From the NCBI GenBank assembly GCA_012799115.1, contig JAAZLY010000217.1:1-9330 (forward strand): a stretch of 9,330 nt of DNA. The letters run 5' to 3'. Positions 1-5,881 of the stretch are shown one piece after another. Below the pieces are notes generated by a model, which ran no database searches, had not been told where the DNA came from, and worked only from the letters and a program-made list of their open reading frames with translations. Source of the DNA: Bacillota bacterium. GTDB lineage: Bacteria; Bacillota; Limnochordia; Darwinibacteriales; Darwinibacteriaceae. Positions within the stretch are counted from its first letter, which is position 1, and each line of letters starts with the position of its first letter. A program made the translations under genes and the position numbers.

Positions 1-58
1 TCCTCTAGTCAAAACTGCCCAAAAGACCGTGAGAAAAAAAGCTAATTCAATTCGAGAG
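1..58 (-). other. Probable continuation of the MFS gene in a shifted frame
   Basis: After the stop codon of the MFS reading frame at 59-61, a different minus-strand frame stays open to the window edge. It reads a hydrophobic peptide containing the stretch IELAFFLTVFWAVLT, which looks like part of a transmembrane helix. The same frame is also open upstream, underneath the last MFS codons, so a single-base change near positions 75-95 would join the two. A run of seven A (34-40) lies here, but it is downstream of the stop in the direction of transcription and cannot itself have caused it. The rest of the gene is outside the window, so the join is an inference. Confidence 0.45.
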
Positions 59-814
59 TTAACACATGATACGTTCTCGTAAGAGAAGTGACAAACTCGA
101 TGCCACAAGCCCATCTCCCACAACGTGGGTGACCAAAGCTGCCACCAGGCAAAACAGGGTGGAAAGGGTCCTATTCCCCGAAACATTCTCCCCTTGCCCA
201 TCCTCCCCCTCTTGGTCGACGGAAACTGTTTTCATTTGGGAACGGAGAAGAAAGGCCAGAGGAAGAGCCAGAGCTGTCAGAGAAGCTAAGAGAAGCATGC
301 CATTTTGGTATCCCAAGAGGTCGATCAAAACTCCACCTGTGATAACGGTAAAGGCGCTACCGAGACGAGACACTGCTTGGGTCACTCCCATAGCCAGACC
401 TAAGACGGGGCGACTCGTCTGAAGTACAACCAAATGCGTTCCTAAACGAAAAAAGGAGTAACTAAATCCCCACAGGCCCCGGGCCAGCAAAAAGCTTACA
501 ACCCCCAGGGCGAGGGCATACAGCGCTGTGGAAGCAGTAGCTCCCAGGATGGAAAAGAAAACAGGTTTGAACACCGTTTGCTGGCCATAGGTCTTGGCCG
601 CATAGGGGTTGGAAATTAGGCGAATCCAACGGTTCATGCTTAAGATGGCCCCCACCATTACCAAAGGGATTCCAAGCTCATCTGCATAGATTGGTAAAAC
701 GGAGTAAAGCAAAGAATCACCGATCAAGGCCAAAGCCATGATTCCGGATATGGTAAAGACTGCTCTGTTGACCTGGCGTACTCTCGATACGTTTTGTCCC
801 ATGCCTGGCCCCAT
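59..814 (-). CDS. MFS transporter, N-terminal half, apparently frameshifted
   Basis: The 251-residue product is a polytopic membrane protein resembling a major facilitator superfamily transporter. Hydrophobic segments lie near residues 18-40, 48-66, 82-104, 105-126, 138-165 and 171-190. A polar, acidic linker follows (about 191-216, with EGEDGQGEN), then a seventh segment (217-236). That is helices 1-6, the central loop and helix 7; family members usually have about 400 residues and 12 helices, so the C-terminal half is missing from this frame. The stop at 59 is followed by a hydrophobic continuation in another frame, so this is a frameshifted gene, a recent pseudogene or a sequence error. 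The start is uncertain: an ATG at 812-814 has AGAGG directly against it, while an in-frame ATG four codons later (800-802) has better spacing from AGG/GGGG. The gene lies 103 nt after the GATase-like gene with a hairpin between, so it may be only loosely coupled to the operon. Its substrate is unknown; export of a base or other end product is one guess. Confidence 0.7.
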   Translation of the reverse strand: MGPGMGQNVSRVRQVNRAVFTISGIMALALIGDSLLYSVLPIYADELGIPLVMVGAILSMNRWIRLISNPYAAKTYGQQTVFKPVFFSILGATASTALYALALGVVSFLLARGLWGFSYSFFRLGTHLVVLQTSRPVLGLAMGVTQAVSRLGSAFTVITGGVLIDLLGYQNGMLLLASLTALALPLAFLLRSQMKTVSVDQEGEDGQGENVSGNRTLSTLFCLVAALVTHVVGDGLVASSLSLLLRERIMC

Positions 815-862
815 CCTCTATAGCTCAGATTTTGCCCTGACCCATAGCTTGCATCAAGAAGA

Positions 863-905
863 GGCTGGGCAAGATGAACTCACTTACCTTCATTTTGCCA
901 CAGCC
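863..905 (-). terminator. Imperfect hairpin between GATase-like and MFS genes, possible weak terminator
   Basis: On the minus strand, arms GGCTG-GGCAA-ATGAA and TTCAT-TTGCC-CAGCC can pair over 15 bp, with one bulged T, one A/C mismatch and a 10-nt loop. The arm next to the MFS gene is followed by TCTTCTT, which is only moderately T-rich. This could be a weak Rho-independent terminator or attenuator that lowers MFS expression relative to the operon. It could also be a simple mRNA-stabilising 3' structure. I see the pairing directly; the function is inferred. Confidence 0.35.
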
Positions 906-917
906 CCCATAATTAAT

Positions 918-1661
918 CTAGTATTCTAACCAATGAATTAACTGCTGCCAAAACTGATTGTACTGTTTCCATTGGACAAACTCAGGAGAACCCCAGTGCG
1001 GTGCACAGTCCGACGCAAAGGCAGCTGTCTTACCCTTGCCATACGAACCAACGACCAAGATGGGATCTTCCTCTGCGCTCACAAGTACGTCTGCCTCAGC
1101 CTTTGGAGCCAACTTGTTATACCCAAGGAGCATGGGCCAAGTAGCGTCCAAGCCCTGGACTACTGGATGTTCGGCATGAACCACTGTGGGATATAACCCC
1201 TCAGGGACTTCCACTCGATCATCGTATTCCATAAGTGTAACGGGCAATATCTCTTCCACAGGACTATGCCGATACTTGGCCTTACCATCAATGCCAGTGA
1301 AAGACAGATAACCACCAACCATGAGGAAAGCTCCGCCTTGGTCCACATAGTCCCTAAAGAGTTTCAGGCGATTTGGAGTTGCTATAGATCTTTCGAAGGT
1401 ATCAGGATGCAGCAAGAGCGTGTTTGCTCCAACATCACTGAGAATGATAACACTGTACTTCTGAAGTTCCTCTAACGTCGTTGGAACTTTGCTGGGAGCG
1501 TGGTGGTTGGGAATATAGTCAACTTGGTATCCTCCCGCTTCCAGAGCCTCAATAAGCCACTTGGCACCCTCATCATACTTTGTAGTGAAAAACGCATCGA
1601 ACCCTTTCTGGTGTATGGAGAAAATCTCCCAGCTTTCGCCGACCAATAAGACTTTTTTCAT
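918..1661 (-). CDS. ThuA/GATase-like cytoplasmic protein (putative glutamine amidotransferase family)
   Basis: The 247-residue protein resembles the 'putative glutamine amidotransferase' family (PF07090, formerly DUF1355), a class I GATase-like flavodoxin fold related to ThuA. It begins with the strand MKKVLLVGES and continues with a 'VIILSDVGAN' strand-loop (71-80), the elbow-like 'GGAFLMVGGYLSFTGIDGKA' (109-128), a mid-domain 'HPVVQGLD' (165-172) and 'VGSYGKGKTAAFASDCAPHWG' towards the end (204-224). It shows no secretion signal and no membrane segment. The only cysteine is C219, and the residue at the elbow is tyrosine (Y117) instead of the cysteine of true glutaminases, so amidotransferase activity is doubtful; as I recall, this is normal for the family. 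Members often sit in sugar or carbohydrate catabolic clusters, but the reaction is not known to me. The ATG is well supported: GGAG lies 8 nt upstream, 16 nt separate it from the deacylase stop, and the length matches the family. It is the last gene of the tightly packed operon. Confidence 0.75.
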   Translation of the reverse strand: MKKVLLVGESWEIFSIHQKGFDAFFTTKYDEGAKWLIEALEAGGYQVDYIPNHHAPSKVPTTLEELQKYSVIILSDVGANTLLLHPDTFERSIATPNRLKLFRDYVDQGGAFLMVGGYLSFTGIDGKAKYRHSPVEEILPVTLMEYDDRVEVPEGLYPTVVHAEHPVVQGLDATWPMLLGYNKLAPKAEADVLVSAEEDPILVVGSYGKGKTAAFASDCAPHWGSPEFVQWKQYNQFWQQLIHWLEY

Positions 1662-1677
1662 TTACCATTCTCCTTCC

Positions 1678-2940
1678 TTATGAATCTACTCCGCACCATT
1701 TTACTAACAGATTGGCGTACACACGGATCGCAGTCAAATAGTCTTCTACCCCGATGGACTCGTTAATGCTGTGGGCATCCTTGGGTTGACCAGGACCAAA
1801 AACAATTGTGGGGATCCCGGCAATGTTCTGAAGCAAGCGGGCATCGTTCCCCGCTGGAGAAGCAGTAATGATCTTGCCCTCAGGAAGAACGGACTCGGCG
1901 GTTTGCACCAAGGGGTGTTCAACGTTGATTTCATATGGCTTGCCTTCTTGGTACATCTCTATCTCAACGGGGTTTTCTTGTAACCATGGTTCCGACGCTT
2001 CGAGCAACCTTACTTCCTTCAAGATATCGCTCTCAATGATTTCTTTTGTAAGTCCCGGATAGTAGTGGACACAAATCTTGAACTGGCAGTTCGGTGGAAC
2101 AGTAGAGCCTGCCTCTCCTCCGTGAATCTCTCCCACATTTAAGGTTGGTGGAGGCATGAGAGGATGCTTGTAATTCATGAGCCATCGATGCTCTAACTCA
2201 TAAAGACGGGCAATAAGCTTGATGGCATAATCAATGGCATTTTCCCCCTCCCATTTGCGACCGGAATGGATCGCTTTGCCTCGGAAGGAGAATGTATAGA
2301 ACAAAAATCCCATGTGTCCTACCTGAAGATGCAAGTCCGTTGGCTCACATACCACCGCGGCATCGGCTTGACACCCCTGAACAGCAAAAGCCAACGTGCC
2401 ATTGCCACCACCTTCTTCATCAATGACACTTTGGAAATAGACATCCCCTTTGAGAGTTAAACCAGACGACTTTACAAGATCAACGGCCCCAAGGGCTGCC
2501 ATCAAGCCGCCTTTCATGTCCGTACTTCCCAAGCCGAGGATTCTCCCGTCCACCTCTGCACCGCTGAAGGGGTCAAAGTTCCAAAGATCCCGGTTCCCAT
2601 AGGGCATCGTGTCCACATGCCCGTTGAGAATGATGGACCTGCCACCACCACTTCCCCGGAAAGTTCCCAGCAAGTTGGGTCTATCGGTATAGTTGTGACC
2701 AGGATTACCCTCACCATGTTCCTTGATTCCCTTTTGAATGACATCTTCTTTGACTTCGAAAAACTCAGGAACACCACCCATTTTCCTAATCTGCTCAGCC
2801 AGCATCTCCTGGCCCTTGAGCTCGCGGCCACCATCAATACCATGACCGATCACGCTAGTGTCGCATCGGATTAGTTCCTGCAGGAGGACCAGATACTTGT
2901 TGCGGTTCTGATCAAGTGTGGCCTGTAAAATGTCAGCCAT
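1678..2940 (-). CDS. M20-family metallo-deacylase (ArgE/DapE type)
   Basis: The 420-residue protein has the full layout of a two-zinc M20 amidohydrolase. The metal and catalytic residues are in place: GHVDT (H108, D110), STDMKGG (D141, bridging), DEEGG (E175 as general base, E176 as ligand), CEPT (E199) and DAHSINE (H390). H225 in 'KAIHSG' is in the lid domain, and 'AGNDAR' (364-368) corresponds to the substrate-contact GTDAR region. Length and motifs fit the ArgE/DapE/YodQ-like deacylases, which hydrolyse an amide bond next to a carboxylate, for example N-acyl amino acids. It has no signal peptide and so acts in the cytoplasm. It starts 11 nt after the nucleoside hydrolase stop with a weak AGGTGG site 7 nt before the ATG, and ends 16 nt before the GATase-like gene, so it is co-transcribed with nucleoside uptake and cleavage. 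The substrate cannot be read from sequence. An ordinary peptide-recycling or arginine/lysine role is possible, but the context argues for an acylated or carbamoylated product linked to the imported compound. Confidence 0.9.
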   Translation of the reverse strand: MADILQATLDQNRNKYLVLLQELIRCDTSVIGHGIDGGRELKGQEMLAEQIRKMGGVPEFFEVKEDVIQKGIKEHGEGNPGHNYTDRPNLLGTFRGSGGGRSIILNGHVDTMPYGNRDLWNFDPFSGAEVDGRILGLGSTDMKGGLMAALGAVDLVKSSGLTLKGDVYFQSVIDEEGGGNGTLAFAVQGCQADAAVVCEPTDLHLQVGHMGFLFYTFSFRGKAIHSGRKWEGENAIDYAIKLIARLYELEHRWLMNYKHPLMPPPTLNVGEIHGGEAGSTVPPNCQFKICVHYYPGLTKEIIESDILKEVRLLEASEPWLQENPVEIEMYQEGKPYEINVEHPLVQTAESVLPEGKIITASPAGNDARLLQNIAGIPTIVFGPGQPKDAHSINESIGVEDYLTAIRVYANLLVKWCGVDS

Positions 2941-2951
2941 GTGGTCACCAC

Positions 2952-3878
2952 CTAGTATTTTTGAAGAGTCTCAATTAAGAGATCCCAAAATCTATCCTGA
3001 TCAAGCTCCAAAGCCACATCTACATTTGCTGGTTTCCCGGTCACTCCATAGAAGTCACATACAGTCCGACCGTAACAAGGTCCTTTGTTGGTGTCTATCA
3101 CAACGGGGAGCTTCCGGGTCTTGATGAGACTGCGGTCGATCACATAGGCCACAGCACAAACATCATGCAAAGGTGGAGCCTCAAAACCAAATACTCGCTC
3201 ATAGGTGAAGCCAAAGAACTCCAGTAGTTCCACGACAACCTTGGCAACTGGTGAGTTGATCTGTTTAATGCGTTCCACGACATGGGGATACGCCTTGGCT
3301 TGATGGGTTAGATCAAGGCCCACCATAGTCACGGGCAAGCCACTCTCAAAGACGACATGGGCTGCCTCAGGATCAACATAGATATTAAACTCAGCCGATG
3401 GCGTGTGGTTCCCCAAGCCATAGGCCCCGCCCATTAAGACGATTTCCTTGATTCCCTTCTTGATGCGAGGTTCTTTTATGAGTGCTAATGCAATGTTCGT
3501 GAGTGGTCCCGTAGGAATCAAGACCAGTTCCTTGTCATACTTGAGGCATTCCTCAATGATGAAATCCACAGCTCCCTGGGCTTCAACTTGCTTCGTTGAT
3601 TCTGGGAACTGGGGTCCATCGAGTCCCGATTCTCCATGAATATTCGCTGCAACCTCTTGATCTCGGAACAATGGCGAGGCTTGACCAGCATACACAGGAA
3701 CGTCGATTTCTGCCATACTGCACATATTGAGCGTGTTCTGTACCGTTTTCTCCAACACCTGATTGCCAGCCACCACCGTGATTCCCCTCAAGTCTAGACT
3801 CTCGTGCTTGGCGGCCAACAAAATCGCGACAGCGTCATCATGTCCGGGGTCTACATCGAGAATGATCTTTGTTTTCAT
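2952..3878 (-). CDS. Ribonucleoside hydrolase, RihA/RihB-like
   Basis: This enzyme of the inosine-uridine nucleoside hydrolase family cleaves the N-glycosidic bond of a ribonucleoside to give free base and ribose in the cytoplasm. The N-terminal DVDPGHDD (residues 8-15) supplies the calcium-binding aspartates D10, D14 and D15. N39 in 'VVAGNQ' follows, then 'HGESGLDGP' (81-89), 'TGPLTNIAL' (123-131, backbone calcium ligand region), 'AEFNIYVDPEAA' (162-173, ribose-binding E163 and N165) and 'PPLHD' (235-239, H238 and calcium ligand D239). The 308-residue length is typical. By memory the sequence resembles E. coli RihA in the middle and RihB near the C-terminus ('GPCYGRTVCD', 'GKPAN'), which favour pyrimidine nucleosides. 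Specificity is not certain, because purine-preferring relatives share these motifs. The ATG follows a strong GGGAGGA (GGAGG 9 nt upstream) and lies 16 nt after the second permease. Ribokinase at the other end of the operon takes the ribose product. Confidence 0.93.
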   Translation of the reverse strand: MKTKIILDVDPGHDDAVAILLAAKHESLDLRGITVVAGNQVLEKTVQNTLNMCSMAEIDVPVYAGQASPLFRDQEVAANIHGESGLDGPQFPESTKQVEAQGAVDFIIEECLKYDKELVLIPTGPLTNIALALIKEPRIKKGIKEIVLMGGAYGLGNHTPSAEFNIYVDPEAAHVVFESGLPVTMVGLDLTHQAKAYPHVVERIKQINSPVAKVVVELLEFFGFTYERVFGFEAPPLHDVCAVAYVIDRSLIKTRKLPVVIDTNKGPCYGRTVCDFYGVTGKPANVDVALELDQDRFWDLLIETLQKY

Positions 3879-3894
3879 GACACAATTCCTCCCT

Positions 3895-4818
3895 TTAGAA
3901 CGGTTGTTTCTGTGTTAGCTTCTTCTGTTGACGAATCATACTGAAGGTAATGGCAAAGACCGTTGCAACATAGGGCATCATTAAGATAAATTGGGATGGA
4001 AATCCCATAGTTTGCAAACGTGCACCCACGCCTTCAGTGAATCCGAAGAAAAGACTCGCCAACCACGTAGTGATGGGCGCCACTCCTCCAAAGTACATAG
4101 CAGCGACACCAATGAAACCGCGACCATTGGTCATGTTCTCAATGAACTGTGTCGTGTAGCCCAAGGAAAGATGAGCTCCAGCCAAACCTCCCAAAACGCC
4201 ACTAATCAAGAGAGCCTGCAGCTTTTTCGTGGTCACACTGATACCCCCGGTTTCCACGGCTGCGGGGTGGACTCCAGTGAAGCGAAGGCGCAGACCCCAG
4301 ACTGTCTTGTAGATTAGGAAGTTGAACACGAAAACCAAGACTATGGCTAGATAGTCCATGAGATTGTAATTATTAAAGAGAGTATCAATAACTGGATGGA
4401 TCTGCAAAAAGCTCAGGTTGATCCTGGGTATGGGCGATATCCTAGGGCTATAAAAGGAGCCGGCCACCCCAAACCAGTTCTTCAGCAGGAATCTAGTGAA
4501 AGCCAGACTAAATAGGTTGATTGCAATACCTGCTACAAATACGTCGGCCTTGAACTTCAGGTGAATGAGGGCCATCAAAGCCGCGATAAGTACACCAGCC
4601 ACCACCGCAGCCAAGATCCCTACAACCCAGCTTCCAGACCAATAGCTTGCTGCCACCGCAATGAAGGCTGAAACTAACATGATGCCTTCCACGCCGATGT
4701 TGGTAATGTTCGCCAGCTCTGTGACAATCAAACCGAGGGCGGCCAGCAGAATGGGAGTAGACATGCGAACTGTTGCACGGATCAGAGTCAGCGTGAAGAT
4801 CTCCGAAAGACTAAACAA
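3895..4818 (-). CDS. ABC transporter permease (BPD_transp_2 family, NupQ-like), TTG start
   Basis: The second membrane subunit of the importer has 307 residues with many hydrophobic helices and belongs to the branched-chain/ribose-type permease family. Diagnostic stretches are 'NITNIGVEGIML' (37-48), 'GLRLRFTGVHPAAVE' (175-189, the coupling region that contacts the ATPase) and 'NGRGFIGVAAMYFGG' in the C-terminal half. It ends in a short basic tail (RQQKKLTQKQ), as expected on the cytoplasmic side. The start is a TTG inside the last codons of the first permease (8-nt overlap). The next in-frame ATG is 18 codons later, at 'MSTPILLAALG', which would cut the conserved N-terminal segment that precedes 'R-M-x-T-P' in relatives such as B. 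subtilis NupQ. AAAGGGGGGG ends 6 nt before the TTG. Expression is therefore probably coupled to translation of the first permease. Confidence 0.9.
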   Translation of the reverse strand: MFSLSEIFTLTLIRATVRMSTPILLAALGLIVTELANITNIGVEGIMLVSAFIAVAASYWSGSWVVGILAAVVAGVLIAALMALIHLKFKADVFVAGIAINLFSLAFTRFLLKNWFGVAGSFYSPRISPIPRINLSFLQIHPVIDTLFNNYNLMDYLAIVLVFVFNFLIYKTVWGLRLRFTGVHPAAVETGGISVTTKKLQALLISGVLGGLAGAHLSLGYTTQFIENMTNGRGFIGVAAMYFGGVAPITTWLASLFFGFTEGVGARLQTMGFPSQFILMMPYVATVFAITFSMIRQQKKLTQKQPF

Positions 4819-5881
4819 CCTCAGCCCCCCCTTTCCCCAAGGAGACTCGTTTTCTAATTACAATTAATGCTTCGGCTGCTGCGAAGAGGATGATCACAGC
4901 CTCCATGATTCCTATCAACTCCCGGGGAATGCCAGTAAATCGTTCCATACCGATGGCCCCAGATTTGAGGACTGCCAAGAAAAAGGCTACAAAAGGAATG
5001 GCCTTGAGATTGTTTCTGGCCAGCAAGGCCACCATAATTCCATCAAATCCGTAACCCACCGAGAAGTTGTCGAGGAAGTAGCCATGGATGCCAATGACCT
5101 GCATGGCTCCTGTAATTCCTCCAATGAGGCCGCTCAAGGCCATCGTTCCAATCATAATCCAGCGAGAACGAAAACCCACATATGTGGCAAAATGGGCATT
5201 AAAGCCTACAGCTTTAATCTTGTAACCTATGGTGGTATAATCCATCAACCAGATAAAGAAGACTACCATCCCCAGAGCAATAAAGATCCCTGTATTAGCC
5301 CTGCTGGGCATCATAATCCGCGCCAAGCGGGCACTGTCTTGTATGGTTGGGGTTTGGGGCACTCCAATATTGGGATTCTTAAAGACATGGTTGACTATGT
5401 AACTGGTAAAGAAGATGGCAACATAATTGAGCATGATCGTGGTACAAACCTCATTCACCCTCCATGTAGCACGGAGGAACCCCGGGATGAACGCCCATAT
5501 TGCACCGGCTAGGCCAGCCAGAAGCAAGACTAAAGCCACATGTAAGACACTAGGTAGACCTACGATGACATACCCGAAGTAGGCGGCCACAATGGCCCCA
5601 AAGTAGAGCTGCCCTTCTACTCCCACATTAAAGACAGAAGCTTGAGAAGCCACGGCAAATGCTAAGCCCGACAGTAAAAGAGGGACAAATCTTTCGAGTG
5701 TACCACCAAAATTGAAGCGCCCGTTAAACGCACCATTAAACAGAGCAGTGTAAGCTTCAATAATGTTGTGACCTTGGATGGCCATGAGGGCCGTTCCGAT
5801 GACGAGACCTAACAAGACTGCTGCTAAGACATTGATTGGTGACTGCAATTTGCTCAATCGATCCAAAATGCTAGGCTTCAA
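4811..5881 (-). CDS. ABC transporter permease (BPD_transp_2 family, NupP-like), TTG start
   Basis: The first membrane subunit of the importer has 356 residues and pairs with the second permease. After a short cytoplasmic lead it has a first helix (about 17-35), then a periplasmic or extracellular loop. The family signature 'FNVGVEGQLYFGAI' (84-97) follows, then 'NEVCTTIMLNYVA' (143-155) and the ATPase-coupling 'GYKIKAVGFN' (219-228). These match the longer permease of BMP-type nucleoside transporters such as NupP/YufP. The start is a TTG overlapping the end of the ATPase gene by 11 nt. The first in-frame ATG is residue 33, inside the first helix, so TTG is much more likely. A purine-rich AAAGGGGG lies 9 nt upstream, with GAGG closer to the start. 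The last codons contain a G7 run that serves as the binding site for the next gene. Confidence 0.9.
   Translation of the reverse strand: MKPSILDRLSKLQSPINVLAAVLLGLVIGTALMAIQGHNIIEAYTALFNGAFNGRFNFGGTLERFVPLLLSGLAFAVASQASVFNVGVEGQLYFGAIVAAYFGYVIVGLPSVLHVALVLLLAGLAGAIWAFIPGFLRATWRVNEVCTTIMLNYVAIFFTSYIVNHVFKNPNIGVPQTPTIQDSARLARIMMPSRANTGIFIALGMVVFFIWLMDYTTIGYKIKAVGFNAHFATYVGFRSRWIMIGTMALSGLIGGITGAMQVIGIHGYFLDNFSVGYGFDGIMVALLARNNLKAIPFVAFFLAVLKSGAIGMERFTGIPRELIGIMEAVIILFAAAEALIVIRKRVSLGKGGAEVV
4819..4834 (-). promoter_or_regulatory. Ribosome binding site with a G7 run for the second permease
   Basis: On the minus strand AAAGGGGGGG (4825-4834) followed by CTGAGG directly precedes the TTG start at 4816-4818. 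The site lies inside the last codons of the first permease gene (Gly-Lys-Gly-Gly-Ala-Glu). It is the only visible ribosome binding site and supports the TTG over the downstream ATG. The seven-G run could be slippery. Confidence 0.6.

Noticed and set aside
20..61. T7 run after the MFS stop as a Rho-independent terminator
   Set aside because: There is no GC-rich inverted repeat before the T-run, and an open shifted frame runs through it.
66..422. A 118-codon plus-strand open frame opposite the MFS gene
   Set aside because: The composition (Arg/Pro/Ser-rich) is typical of the reverse complement of a membrane-protein gene, and the minus-strand frame has clear helices.
826..894. A 22-codon minus-strand small ORF (MKVSEFILPSLF...) in the gap before the MFS gene
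   Set aside because: It overlaps the hairpin and has no good ribosome binding site; its hydrophobic look is not enough to call it a leader peptide.
2941..2951. Palindromic GTGGTCACCAC filling the gap before the deacylase gene
   Set aside because: It is too short and has no workable loop for an RNA hairpin; it probably reflects the weak AGGTGG ribosome binding site and chance.
5084..5512. A 142-codon open frame on the plus strand opposite the first permease
   Set aside because: It is antisense to conserved permease segments and has no recognisable domain or convincing ribosome binding site.
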